A DNA stretch of 64,000 nucleotides. Origin: Azohydromonas caseinilytica (lineage in GTDB: Bacteria > Pseudomonadota > Gammaproteobacteria > Burkholderiales > Burkholderiaceae_C). The stretch's first letter is position 1, and every line of letters begins with the position of its first letter. A program made the translations under genes and the position numbers. The stretch covers positions 17,680 to 81,679 of the forward strand of contig NZ_JABBFW010000026.1 in NCBI RefSeq assembly GCF_012927045.1, in the 5' to 3' direction. The notes under the pieces are model-generated. The model saw only the letters and a program-made list of their open reading frames with translations. It was not told where the DNA came from and made no database searches. Shown here in pieces: positions 7,903-16,270 of the stretch.

Positions 7903-9711
7903 GTGCGCCACTCGAAATTCCGTCTGCATTCCGGGCGCGGCAATTCCAAAAATGCCGCCGTTTTCAAGGTCATCGCCGCTGCCGCCCTGCTGGCGGGGCT
8001 GGCCTGCAGCGCTGCCGCGGCGCCTGCCGCGCCGGGCGACAGCCAGGATTACGCGCCGGGCCGGGTGCTCATCATGCCGCGCGCCGGACTGCCCGCTCAC
8101 GCGCTGCGCGCCCTGCTGAAGGTGCACGGCGCCAAGGCCCGCAAGGTGGGCCAGAGCGAGCTGCACATCGTCGATCTGCCGCCGGGCCTGTCCGAGAAGG
8201 CCGTGGTGAACGTGCTCGCGCGCAATCCGCACCTGAAATTCGCCGAGCTGGACTACCGGGTGGCACCGTCGTTCGCGACCAACGATCCCTATGCCGGCAG
8301 CCAGTGGCACCTGGCCAACATCGGCGTGCCCGCGGCCTGGGACACCACGCTGGGCACGGGCGTGACCATCGCCATCCTCGATTCCGGCGTGGACGCCACC
8401 CATGCCGACCTGGCCGCGGCGCTGGTGCCGGGCTGGAACTTCTACGACAACAACAGCGACACCCGCGACGTCTACGGCCACGGCACCAAGGTGGCCGGCG
8501 CGGCCGCCGCGGTGGCCAACAACGGCGCGGGCGTGGCCGGCGTGGCCGGCGGCGCGCGCCTCATGCCGATCCGCGTCACGGACACCAGCGGCCTGGCCTA
8601 CACCAGCACGGTCGCGCAAGGCCTCACCTATGCCGCCGACCGGGGAGCGCGCGTGGCCAACGCCAGCTTCGCCATGTACGACCGCTTCAGCGTCAAGAGT
8701 GCGGCCCAGTACATGAAGGACAAGAACGGCCTGGTGATGATGAGCGCCGGCAACACCGGCACGCAGAACACGGCCGCCGCCACGACCAGTCTGATCACGG
8801 TGGCCGCGACCAACTCCGCCAACGCGCGGGCCAGCTGGTCGAGCTACGGGCCCGCCGTGGCGCTGGCGGCGCCGGGCGTGTCGATCTACACCACGACCCG
8901 CGGCGGCGGCTACGCCGCGGTGGACGGCACCTCCTTCGCCAGCCCGGTGACCGCCGCCACCGCCGCGCTGCTGATGTCGGCGCGGCCGGAACTCTCCAGC
9001 ACGCAGGTGGAGGACCTGCTCTACCGCACGGCCATCGACCTGGGCGCCGCCGGGCGCGACCCGTACTACGGCTACGGCCGCATCGACGCCGCCGCCGCCA
9101 TGCGCGCGGCGCTGAGCGTCACCCCGGCGCCGGACACCCAGCCGCCGGTGGCGGGCATCACCAACCTGGCCGGCGGCAGCGTGGTCAGCGGGCTGGTGCC
9201 CATCGACGTGGCGGCCAGCGACAACGTCGGCGTGGCCCGCGTGGAGCTGCAGGTCAACGGCACGACCGTGGCCATCGACTCGACGGCGCCCTACGGCTTC
9301 AGCTGGGACAGCAGCGGCGTGCCCAACGGCTCGGCCTCCGTCACGGCCGTGGCCTTCGACGCGGCGGGCAACCGCGGCACCTCCAGCGCCGTGGTGGTCA
9401 GCGTCTCCAATGCCCTGGTGTCGGCGATGGCGGACAGCACCGCACCCACGCTCAGCATCGTCACGCCAGTGCCCGGGCCGGTGGCCGGCACGGTGAGCGT
9501 CAGCACCAACGCTTCGGACAACGGCGGCGCGGCCGGCATCGAACAGTCGATCTACGTGGACAACGTGCTCAAGGCCAGCGGCAAGGGCTCCACCCTGTCC
9601 TTCAGCTGGAATGCCCGCAAGGTGGCCGCCGGCACGCACGTGATCGAGGCGCGCGCCAGGGACGCGGCCGGCAATACCGCCTCGACCACCACCCTGGTCA
9701 CGACGAATTGA
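7903..9711 (+). CDS. secreted S8 (subtilisin-like) serine peptidase with two Ig-like domains
   Basis: A 602-residue protease with the full catalytic triad: Asp160 (ILDSGVDATH), His193 (YGHGTKVAG) and Ser344 (DGTSFASP). The start is GTG, with AGGA seven bases upstream; no better start exists. A basic N-terminus and hydrophobic core ending near AAAAPA (about residues 20-45) form a signal peptide. An I9-like propeptide region fills residues about 47-125. After the catalytic domain two bacterial Ig-like repeats (about 409-504 and 509-602), each ending in an AFDAAGN or ARDAAGN strand, should help substrate or surface binding. No C-terminal sorting signal is seen. Control by the upstream cyclic-di-GMP riboswitch suggests a role in attachment, biofilm or its release. 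Confidence 0.93.
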   Translation: MRHSKFRLHSGRGNSKNAAVFKVIAAAALLAGLACSAAAAPAAPGDSQDYAPGRVLIMPRAGLPAHALRALLKVHGAKARKVGQSELHIVDLPPGLSEKAVVNVLARNPHLKFAELDYRVAPSFATNDPYAGSQWHLANIGVPAAWDTTLGTGVTIAILDSGVDATHADLAAALVPGWNFYDNNSDTRDVYGHGTKVAGAAAAVANNGAGVAGVAGGARLMPIRVTDTSGLAYTSTVAQGLTYAADRGARVANASFAMYDRFSVKSAAQYMKDKNGLVMMSAGNTGTQNTAAATTSLITVAATNSANARASWSSYGPAVALAAPGVSIYTTTRGGGYAAVDGTSFASPVTAATAALLMSARPELSSTQVEDLLYRTAIDLGAAGRDPYYGYGRIDAAAAMRAALSVTPAPDTQPPVAGITNLAGGSVVSGLVPIDVAASDNVGVARVELQVNGTTVAIDSTAPYGFSWDSSGVPNGSASVTAVAFDAAGNRGTSSAVVVSVSNALVSAMADSTAPTLSIVTPVPGPVAGTVSVSTNASDNGGAAGIEQSIYVDNVLKASGKGSTLSFSWNARKVAAGTHVIEARARDAAGNTASTTTLVTTN

Positions 9712-9724
9712 GCCTCCCAAAGCA

Positions 9725-9754
9725 AAACGCCTGCAACATGATTTGCAGGCGTTT
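9725..9754. terminator. intrinsic terminator after the protease gene
   Basis: A perfect 12-bp stem (9725-9736 with 9743-9754) with a 6-base loop starts 13 bp after the protease stop. It is flanked by AAA on one side and TTT on the other, so it could act in both directions between the convergent protease and PEP-CTERM genes. Confidence 0.75.
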
Positions 9755-9882
9755 GGCGGTCGAGCTTTTTGCCCGGTCCGGAATATGAATTGAAACCTTG
9801 GCTCAAGGTGGGCGCATGGATGACCCGATGGCTTCAGGTCTCAAGGAGGGTAATTCCGGCCCGGCGAATACCCGACGGGATA

Positions 9883-10584
9883 TCAGGCCGCGGTTTTTTC
9901 AGCCTTGTGGCGGCCGCGCCGGCTCACGCCCACGCCAAGCAAACCCAGGCCCACCAGCGCCAGCGAGGCGGGCTCGGGCACTTCGCTCGGCGGCGACGGG
10001 TTATCGCCCTCGCGCACGTAAATGCTCAGGTGCGAAAGATTCAGGGGACGGCCCTGCTTGTTGACGAAGGGCGCATCCCACGAGCCGCCGGCCGAGCCGT
10101 CGAAAGCCACGTCGTCGAAGTAATACAGGGCGTAGTCATTGCCGGCCTTGAGCACGCCCACCAAATCCAGCCACACCGTGCCCGGCAGCGAGGAACCGGT
10201 GCCGCCGAGCGACCAGGTGCCGGAGGTGCCTGCATTGGCTTTCACCGAGAAATCGATGCCCAGGACATTGTGCGATTCGCTGCTGCTGATGTCGTCCTTG
10301 GCGGCCAGCGACCAGCCGTTGCCCCAGGTGTCCTTGAGCAGCCCGTTGACCTTGGCGGCCGAGTCGTTGTCGGAAAACACGAGGCCATAGCAGTCATGGC
10401 TGGCCGAGGTGCCCGCGGCCGGGTTCACGCCATAGGTCAGGTCGCTGGCCTGCATCAGCGTCGAGGCGCTGTTGTTGCTGCAGTAGCCGCTCGACCCCGC
10501 GGTGGGCGCGGCATGGGCCGAAACGGCCGCCCCGGCCAGCAGCACGGCGCCCATGAAACTGCCCAGTACAGTTTGAGTTGTCAT
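9883..10584 (-). CDS. PEP-CTERM sorting-domain protein
   Basis: A 233-residue exported protein. It has an N-terminal signal peptide ending near VSAHA and an extracellular domain rich in Gly, Ser, Asn and aromatic residues. The C-terminal signal is the classic tripartite one: VPEP at about 205, a hydrophobic helix (LALVGLGLLGVGV) and a basic tail (RRGRHK). PEP-CTERM proteins are cleaved by exosortase and usually accompany exopolysaccharide production. Two cysteines (YCSNN and HDCYG) may form a disulfide. GAGGGAG precedes the ATG at 10584 at good spacing. Exosortase is not in this window. The passenger domain is not assigned to a family. Confidence 0.85.
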   Translation of the reverse strand: MTTQTVLGSFMGAVLLAGAAVSAHAAPTAGSSGYCSNNSASTLMQASDLTYGVNPAAGTSASHDCYGLVFSDNDSAAKVNGLLKDTWGNGWSLAAKDDISSSESHNVLGIDFSVKANAGTSGTWSLGGTGSSLPGTVWLDLVGVLKAGNDYALYYFDDVAFDGSAGGSWDAPFVNKQGRPLNLSHLSIYVREGDNPSPPSEVPEPASLALVGLGLLGVGVSRRGRHKAEKTAA

Positions 10585-11108
10585 ATGTTTTCTCCCTCAA
10601 AACACGATGAGGCTCGATGGTGGGTAAAACAGTTGGAATTACGTGAGCCAGTCGTAAGACTGTGCAACCCAGCCTTCAATACTCAAGGTACTGAACCGTC
10701 GGCTTTCCGGCCCCGTCTCGCGGCGGGTGTGGCCTGAAAAGGCTAACATCGCCATTTGCGTGGAAAAGAGACAAACAATGCCAAATCAATACAGACGTTT
10801 CTGCGCTGTATTAATTGTTTTAAATTGCAGCAAATGTTTGCTTGATTGCCCGTATTGGGCGCGGCGTCGTCACATTTCGAGGGAAAAATACGCAACGCCA
10901 GCGCTGTTTTTGCCTGCAACGCCGTGGGTTTTCAAGCTTTTTGGCGCGCGGCCCCGTAAATCCACTCATTCGATGGACGCCGTGAATTAATGCCTGGTCA
11001 ATTCCGATGGCCGGCGTGCAAAGCATGAGATTCGTCGCGCCGCAGGCCCGGGTGTCGGCCGGAAGCCGTCGCCGGCTCACTATCCTTGGGCCCCTTCACG
11101 TAAAACCC
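10585..11108. other. AT-richer intergenic region
   Basis: This 524-bp gap carries the PEP-CTERM promoter (minus strand) and the exonuclease promoter. Bases about 10740-10990 are clearly less GC-rich than the surroundings. An open frame at 10727-10990 codes for a Cys/Arg-rich sequence without ribosome site and is not accepted as a gene. A small hairpin CAGTC-gtaa-GACTG lies at 10649-10662. No sigma-54 type GG-N10-GC element was found. Confidence 0.4.
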
Positions 11109-11732
11109 ATGGAACGCGTCGCAGTCCTCGACTTTGAAACCACCGGCATCAGCCCGGGCCAGGGCGACCGGCCCACCGAGGTGGCGATCGCGCTGGTGGA
11201 GAACGGTTGCATCGTCGACCGCTTCCAGAGCCTGATGAACCCGGGCCGCCGCATCCCGGCCTTCGTCACGCAGCTCACCGGCATCAGCAACGACATGGTG
11301 GCGGGCGCACCGGCCGTGGCCCAGGTCATGCGCGAGGCGGCCCGCTTCGTCGGCCGGCTGCCGGTGGTGGCGCACAACGCCGCCTTCGACCGCAAGTTCT
11401 GGGTGGCGGAGCTGCAGCGGCTGGCGCTGGATGCGCACGCGCCTTTCGCCTGCACCATGCTGCTGGCGCGGCGCCTCTATCCCGACTGCGCGAACCACAA
11501 GCTCGGCACGCTGGTGGATGCGCTGGGCCTGCCCCAGTCAGGCCGCGCCCACCGCGCCATGGTCGATGCCGAGATGGCCAGCCACCTGTGGTGCCGCATC
11601 GGCGCCGACGTGGCCGAGCGCTACCGCGTCGGCGACGTCAGCCATGCCCTGCTGGCGCGCGTGCAGGCCACGCCCCGCGCCAGGCTGGCGCAGTGCTTCC
11701 CGCCGGCCGGCGCCGCGCTGCCGGTGGGCTGA
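11109..11732 (+). CDS. DnaQ-like (DEDDh) 3'-5' exonuclease
   Basis: A 207-residue single-domain exonuclease of the DNA polymerase III epsilon type. Metal-binding motifs are visible in order: LDFETTG near the N-terminus (first Asp and Glu), VVAHNAAFDRKFW at about residue 88, and AHRAMVDAEM at about 145 with the catalytic His and last Asp. There is no polymerase-binding tail like that of replicative epsilon and no GIY-YIG domain. This suggests an accessory exonuclease of the kind often annotated as polymerase III epsilon family. An in-frame ATG lies at 11007, but the exonuclease fold begins right after ATG 11109. It converges on the diguanylate cyclase gene. Confidence 0.85.
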   Translation: MERVAVLDFETTGISPGQGDRPTEVAIALVENGCIVDRFQSLMNPGRRIPAFVTQLTGISNDMVAGAPAVAQVMREAARFVGRLPVVAHNAAFDRKFWVAELQRLALDAHAPFACTMLLARRLYPDCANHKLGTLVDALGLPQSGRAHRAMVDAEMASHLWCRIGADVAERYRVGDVSHALLARVQATPRARLAQCFPPAGAALPVG

Positions 11733-11783
11733 TCGGGGTGCCCGGACGGGCTTGAGGGCCGCCCTTGCCGGTACGCCGGCGCG

Positions 11784-13208
11784 CTACGCCCCGGCGCCGG
11801 CCGGCTGCGCCTCGCCATGCATCGCCATGCCGCCGCGGCCGCGCTGCTTGGCGCCGTACATGGCCTGGTCGGCCTGCTGCAGCAGCTCGGTGGCGCTCTG
11901 CCGCGGGCGGGCCAGCGCGATGCCGACGCTGCACGACAGCCCCGAGCCGGGCACCGCCTCCCGCACGGCCTGCAGCACCTTCTGCGCCATGGCGCGGGCC
12001 TGGGCCGCGTCGCCCAGGCCGTCGGCCAGCACCACGAACTCGTCGCCGCCCAGGCGGCCCACCACGTCGTTCTTGCGCACGCCACCACGCAGCGCCTGCG
12101 CCACCGCGACCAGCGCGTCGTCGCCGGCCTGGTGGCCCCGGGTGTCGTTGAGCCGCTTGAAGCCGTCCAGGTCCAGGAACAGCAGCGCCGCGGGCGTGCC
12201 GTGGCGGTCGAGGTGGTGCAGCGCCTTGTCGGTCGCGTCCGTGAAGGCGCGCCGGTTGAGCAGCCCGGTGAGCGGGTCCTGCAGCGCCAGGGTGCTGAGC
12301 GCCGCCTCCAGCCGCTTGCGCTCGGAGATGTCGTGCATGAAGCCGGTGAACTCCCAGGCGCCGCCGACCTGCGCGCCGCTCCAGCTCAGCTCGATGCTCA
12401 TGGGCTGGCCGTCGCGGTGCACCGCGGGCAGCTCCAGGCGGCTGGCCCGGAGCGCCCCCCCGCGCGCCAGGAAGCGCGCGATGCCGCCGTCGTGCGCCTG
12501 GCGCAGCGCCGGCGGAATGATCAGTGCCGACAGCGGCTGCCCCAGGGCCTCGTCCGCGCGCCAGCCGAACAGCCGCTCGGCCGCCGGGTTCCACTCCGTG
12601 ACCACGCCGGCGGCGTCCATCGACACGATGGCGTCGTTGGCGTGCAGCAGCATGGCGCGCAGCCGCGCCTCGCTCATGTGCAGCTGCGCCGCCATCTGCA
12701 GGCGCTGCTCGTAGGCCAGCTGGCGCCCCAGCGCCCCGCCCAGCGTGGCGGCCATCAGCTCCAGCGTCTGCACCGCCATGTCGTCGATGCCGTGCGGCGC
12801 CTGCGCCATCACCTTCAGCACCCCGACCGCCTCGCCGCCGCAGAACAGCGGCGTGCACACCATGGAGCGGATGCCGATGCGCCGGCAGGCCTCGCGGTCC
12901 ACCCGCGGGTCCTGCTCGGTGTCGTCGCAACGCAGGATCGCGCGCTGCGCCACGCTCAGGCCCGACAGGCTGCCCCCGCGCCGCAGGCGCAGGCCGGCAT
13001 GGGCGGCAAAGGAGGCGCTGGCGCAGCGGTAGACCATCGCGTCGCCTTCGACCAGCTCGACCACGGCGCCCGCGCTATCGGTGAGGGCCTGTACGCTGTC
13101 CACGACGCGCTGCATGAAGGCGTCCAGGTCCAGCTCGGCATCCGAGAGCTGCGACTGCGCCTGGATGATGCTGAGAAGCCGATCGAGCTGGGGAATCGCG
13201 GACGCCAT
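11784..13208 (-). CDS. GAF-PAS-GGDEF diguanylate cyclase
   Basis: A 474-residue soluble protein that should make cyclic-di-GMP from GTP. Domains in order: GAF (about 15-165), PAS (about 185-300, MDAAGVVTEWNPAAERLFGW) and GGDEF (about 310-470). The active-site GGDEF is intact at 387-391, and an RKND (RxxD) allosteric inhibitory site lies exactly five residues before it, so product inhibition is expected. There is no EAL or HD-GYP domain. The start at ATG 13208 leaves 28 bp to the LysR stop on the same strand, suggesting co-transcription; an ATG at 13304 would overlap that gene. The GAF and PAS ligands are unknown. Confidence 0.88.
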   Translation of the reverse strand: MASAIPQLDRLLSIIQAQSQLSDAELDLDAFMQRVVDSVQALTDSAGAVVELVEGDAMVYRCASASFAAHAGLRLRRGGSLSGLSVAQRAILRCDDTEQDPRVDREACRRIGIRSMVCTPLFCGGEAVGVLKVMAQAPHGIDDMAVQTLELMAATLGGALGRQLAYEQRLQMAAQLHMSEARLRAMLLHANDAIVSMDAAGVVTEWNPAAERLFGWRADEALGQPLSALIIPPALRQAHDGGIARFLARGGALRASRLELPAVHRDGQPMSIELSWSGAQVGGAWEFTGFMHDISERKRLEAALSTLALQDPLTGLLNRRAFTDATDKALHHLDRHGTPAALLFLDLDGFKRLNDTRGHQAGDDALVAVAQALRGGVRKNDVVGRLGGDEFVVLADGLGDAAQARAMAQKVLQAVREAVPGSGLSCSVGIALARPRQSATELLQQADQAMYGAKQRGRGGMAMHGEAQPAGAGA

Positions 13209-13236
13209 GGCGGGGGGAGCAACGTGAAACCCACAC

Positions 13237-14208
13237 TCATCGGCATTCCGGTGATGGGATTGAGGTGGGCTGCTCGCGGAGTGAACCGCCATGCAGGCGC
13301 CCAACGCTGTCCAGCAGGCCTTGAACGGTCTGCGCCTCGCCCAGCCGTGCGCTCCACCACGCCAGCGCCTTGCCCTGCGCGCCCACGCGCCAGGCCAGGC
13401 TCAGCGTCTCCTGCGGGCGCTCGCCCTCCACGCGCTTGCGCAGCAGCGCGCCGCTGCGCACGTAGGCCTCGGCGCACAGCGCGGGCAGGTAGCCCGCGCC
13501 CACGCCTTCGAGCTGCAGCGCCAGCTTGGCGCGCAGGGTCGGCACGGTGACGGTGCGCTGCCCGCTGAGCAGCCCGGTGCTGCGCGCCGGCAGGTGCCGC
13601 GCCGAGTCCGCCACCACCACGGCGCGGTGGCCGCGCAGCTGCGCCTCGGTCAGCGGCTCGGCCTCCCGCGCCAGCGGGTGGAAGGGCGCGACGCAGAACC
13701 AGAAGTCCACCCGCGCCACCTCGCGCGCCAGGTAGCCGCCGCCGGCCGGGCCCGGTCCGGCGGCCAGCACCAGGTCGCTGCGCGCATCCAGCAGCGACTC
13801 CCAGGTGCCGGTGAGCGTCTCCTCCACCACGCGCAGCCGCGTCGCGTCCGCCACCTCGTGGAAGGCGGCGATGTGCGGCCCCAGGATTTCAGTCGGGATC
13901 AACCCGTCCAGCGCAAGTTGAAAAGTGCTCTCCCAGCCGGAGGCCACGCGCTGCACGCGGCACTCCAGGTCGGCGGCGGCCTGCAGCAGCAGCCGGCCCT
14001 CGCGCACTAGCTCGCGCCCCGCTTCGGTCATCTCGATGCGCGGGCCGCTGCGGCGGAACAGCTGCACCTTCAGCTCCTCCTCCAGCCTGGCCACGGTGTA
14101 GGAGATGGTCGAGGGCACCTTGTGCAGCTCGTCGGCCGCGGCGCTGAAGGAGCCGCGCCGCGCGATGGCGTCGATCAGCTCCAGGCCCTCCAGGCTCAGC
14201 TTCCCCAT
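13237..14208 (-). CDS. LysR-family transcriptional regulator (YhaJ-like)
   Basis: A 323-residue LysR protein. The winged helix-turn-helix spans about residues 5-64 (GSFSAAADELHKVPSTISYTV, then LEEELKVQLFRR). An effector-binding domain of ordinary size follows. The Val-Pro-Ser-Thr-Ile-Ser recognition helix resembles E. coli YhaJ, which stands next to the pirin gene yhaK; here too a pirin gene is divergent at 14351. The 142-bp gap holds TTTTTCGA/TCGAAAAG arms (14218-14225 and 14244-14251) that could bind it. The downstream diguanylate cyclase is in the same direction. Regulation of the pirin-DoxX-WrbA set is likely by position; the effector is not known. Confidence 0.85.
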   Translation of the reverse strand: MGKLSLEGLELIDAIARRGSFSAAADELHKVPSTISYTVARLEEELKVQLFRRSGPRIEMTEAGRELVREGRLLLQAAADLECRVQRVASGWESTFQLALDGLIPTEILGPHIAAFHEVADATRLRVVEETLTGTWESLLDARSDLVLAAGPGPAGGGYLAREVARVDFWFCVAPFHPLAREAEPLTEAQLRGHRAVVVADSARHLPARSTGLLSGQRTVTVPTLRAKLALQLEGVGAGYLPALCAEAYVRSGALLRKRVEGERPQETLSLAWRVGAQGKALAWWSARLGEAQTVQGLLDSVGRLHGGSLREQPTSIPSPECR

Positions 14209-14350
14209 GGTTCTTCCTTTTTCGATGGCATCGATGATGACGGTCGAAAAGTCTCAGTCAATAGCTTGAGCTGCGTCAACACAATGAGGCCATGTCGCTG
14301 AGAAACGGCATCAAAAGCTGATTCGAAACCATCGAAGCAAAGGAGCCCAC

Positions 14351-15073
14351 ATGATCACGCTGCGCAAGTCGTCCGACCGGGGCCACGCCAACCACGGCTG
14401 GCTCGACAGCCGCCACAGCTTCTCCTTCGCCGACTACCACGACCCGGCGCACATGGGCTTTGGCAACCTGCGCGTCATCAACGAGGACCGCGTCGCCGCG
14501 GGCAGCGGCTTCGGCACGCACGGCCACCGCGACATGGAGATCGTGAGCTACGTGCTCGACGGCGAGCTGGCGCACCAGGACAGCATGGGCAACGGCCGCG
14601 CAGGCGGCGCCCACGCCGGCGTGATCCGCCCCGGCGACGTGCAGCGCATGAGCGCCGGCACCGGCGTGCTGCACAGCGAGTTCAACCACGCCAAGGACCG
14701 CACGACCCACTTCCTGCAGATCTGGCTCCTGCCCCGGCACCGCGGCGTGGCGCCAGGCTACGAGCAGAAGCACTTCGACGCCGCGCGGCGCCGCGGCCGG
14801 CTCACGCCCGTCGTCTCGGGCCACGGCACGGCGGGCGCGCTGTCCATGAATGCCGATGCCGAGATCGAGGCCGGGCTGTTCGACGGCGACGAGGCGGCGA
14901 GCAAGACGCTGGACCCGCAGCGCCTGGCCTACGTGCATGTCGCCCGCGGCGAGATCGAGGTCAACGGCCAGCGCCTGTCGGCCGGCGACGCCGCGCTGCT
15001 GGACGGCGAAACCCGGTTGGAGCTGCGCCAGGGCCGTGGCGCCGAGGTGCTGGTGTTCGACCTCGCGCGCTGA
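14351..15073 (+). CDS. pirin family protein (YhaK-like quercetinase-fold)
   Basis: A 240-residue bicupin protein. The N-terminal pirin domain shows the metal-site pattern with FGTHGHRDMEIVSYVLDG (two His and a Glu) at about residues 55-73 and an HSEFNH stretch near 115. The C-terminal half is the second cupin with residues about 170-240. GGAG six bases upstream supports the ATG. Pirin relatives have been reported as quercetin dioxygenases or redox-sensing cofactors; which applies here cannot be told. It is followed by DoxX and WrbA genes with gaps of 44 and 121 bp, a set repeatedly linked to quinone and oxidative stress. Confidence 0.9.
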   Translation: MITLRKSSDRGHANHGWLDSRHSFSFADYHDPAHMGFGNLRVINEDRVAAGSGFGTHGHRDMEIVSYVLDGELAHQDSMGNGRAGGAHAGVIRPGDVQRMSAGTGVLHSEFNHAKDRTTHFLQIWLLPRHRGVAPGYEQKHFDAARRRGRLTPVVSGHGTAGALSMNADAEIEAGLFDGDEAASKTLDPQRLAYVHVARGEIEVNGQRLSAGDAALLDGETRLELRQGRGAEVLVFDLAR

Positions 15074-15117
15074 GCTGTTCCTTGTTCACCCACGCAACGA
15101 CTTTCTGGAGACCCGCC

Positions 15118-15549
15118 ATGAACGCTTCGCTTGAAAAAATCCTCGTCCCGGCCGGCCGCATCCTGCTGGCGCTGATCTTCATCACCTCGGGCTTCGCCAA
15201 GCTCTCGGACCTGCCCGGCACGGCCGGCTACATCGCCAGCGCCGGGCTGCCCCTGGCCGGCTTCCTGGCCCTGGGCGCGGGCCTGCTGGAGCTGGGCGCC
15301 GGCCTCGCGCTGGCGCTGGGCTTCCAGGTGCGCTGGGCGGCGCTGGCGCTGGGCCTGTTCACGCTGGCCGCCGCGGTGCTGTTCCATGCCTACTGGAGCG
15401 CGCCGGCCGAGCAGGCCTACGTGCAGCAGCTCATGTTCATGAAGAACCTGGCCATTGCCGGCGGCCTGTTCCTGGCCTCGGCCTTCGGCGCCGGTTCGCT
15501 GAGCCTGGACGCGCGCCTGGCGCGCGGCGCCCGTCACGCTCATGCCTGA
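15118..15549 (+). CDS. DoxX family membrane protein
   Basis: A 143-residue inner-membrane protein with four hydrophobic helices. The DoxX signature region is present: an N-terminal amphipathic start, then LIFITSGFAKLSDLPGTAGY, with later Gly/Ala-rich helices and a short basic tail. The start is taken at ATG 15118 because GGAG lies at proper spacing and the hydrophobic pattern begins there; an upstream ATG at 15082 lacks a site. DoxX relatives are small redox-associated membrane proteins of uncertain activity. Its place between pirin and WrbA genes suggests a joint role in handling quinones or oxidative stress. Confidence 0.88.
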   Translation: MNASLEKILVPAGRILLALIFITSGFAKLSDLPGTAGYIASAGLPLAGFLALGAGLLELGAGLALALGFQVRWAALALGLFTLAAAVLFHAYWSAPAEQAYVQQLMFMKNLAIAGGLFLASAFGAGSLSLDARLARGARHAHA

Positions 15550-15670
15550 ACGGCGGCGCGGCGCTTGCCACCGCGCCCATGCCTGACCCCATCACCCTTG
15601 CCGGCGCAGCCGCCCCGCGGCGCGCCTCTCCCCAGGCGAAACGCCTGAACCTCGAACCCAGGAGCTCCTG

Positions 15671-16270
15671 ATGGCCAAAGTCCTCGTCCTGTACTACTCG
15701 ACCTACGGTCACATCCAGCAGATGGCCAACGCGTTGGCCGAAGGCGCGCGCGGTGCCGGCGCCACGGTGGACGTCCGGCGCGTGCCCGAGACGGTGCCGG
15801 AGGACATCGCCCGCAAGGCCGGCTTCAAGCTGGACCAGGATGCGCCGCTGGCGAGCGTGGCCGAGCTGGAGCAGTACGACGCCATCGTCATCGGCGCGCC
15901 CACGCGCTACGGCCGCATGCCCTCGCAGATGGCGGCTTTCCTAGACCAGACCGGCGGCCTGTGGGCGCGCGGCGCGCTCCACGGCAAGGTCGGCGCGGCC
16001 TTCACCTCCACGGCCACGCAGCATGGCGGGCAGGAGACGACGCTGTTTTCGATCATCACCAACCTGCTGCACTTCGGCATGGTGGTGGTGGGCCTGCCGT
16101 ACAGCTTCCAGGGCCAGATGCGGCTGGACGAGGTGGTGGGCGGCGCGCCCTACGGCGCCACCACCATCGCCGGCGGCGACGGCTCGCGCCAGCCCTCGCC
16201 CACCGAGCTCGACGGCGCCCGCTTCCAGGGCGAACTGGTGGCGAAGACGGCGGCCAAGCTGTTTGGGTGA
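15671..16270 (+). CDS. wrbA: NAD(P)H:quinone oxidoreductase, WrbA type
   Basis: A 199-residue flavodoxin-fold enzyme that reduces quinones by two electrons using NAD(P)H and FMN. The phosphate-binding loop is at the N-terminus ([12 protein letters not shown]), followed by the family landmarks [14 protein letters not shown] at about 77-90, [14 protein letters not shown] at about 116-129 and GGAPYGATT at about 157-165. Length equals the family norm of about 198. GGAG at 15661-15664 precedes the ATG. It is the third gene of the pirin-DoxX-WrbA set and is probably induced by the divergent LysR regulator or by quinone stress, though that is not shown here. Confidence 0.95.
   Translation: MAKVLVLYYSTYGHIQQMANALAEGARGAGATVDVRRVPETVPEDIARKAGFKLDQDAPLASVAELEQYDAIVIGAPTRYGRMPSQMAAFLDQTGGLWARGALHGKVGAAFTSTATQHGGQETTLFSIITNLLHFGMVVVGLPYSFQGQMRLDEVVGGAPYGATTIAGGDGSRQPSPTELDGARFQGELVAKTAAKLFG

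Noticed and set aside
7567..9720. Long minus-strand open frame opposite the subtilase
   Set aside because: The plus-strand protein has an intact triad, signal peptide and Ig domains; the antisense frame is Gly/His/Arg-rich with no domain and reads through the riboswitch.
10585..10740. Sigma-54 promoter for the PEP-CTERM gene
   Set aside because: Such promoters are common for this class, but no GG-N10-GC match in the right orientation was found.
10727..10990. Possible 87-residue gene
   Set aside because: Cys/Arg-rich, no ribosome site, no helix pattern, and it lies in an AT-rich gap where open frames are easy to find.
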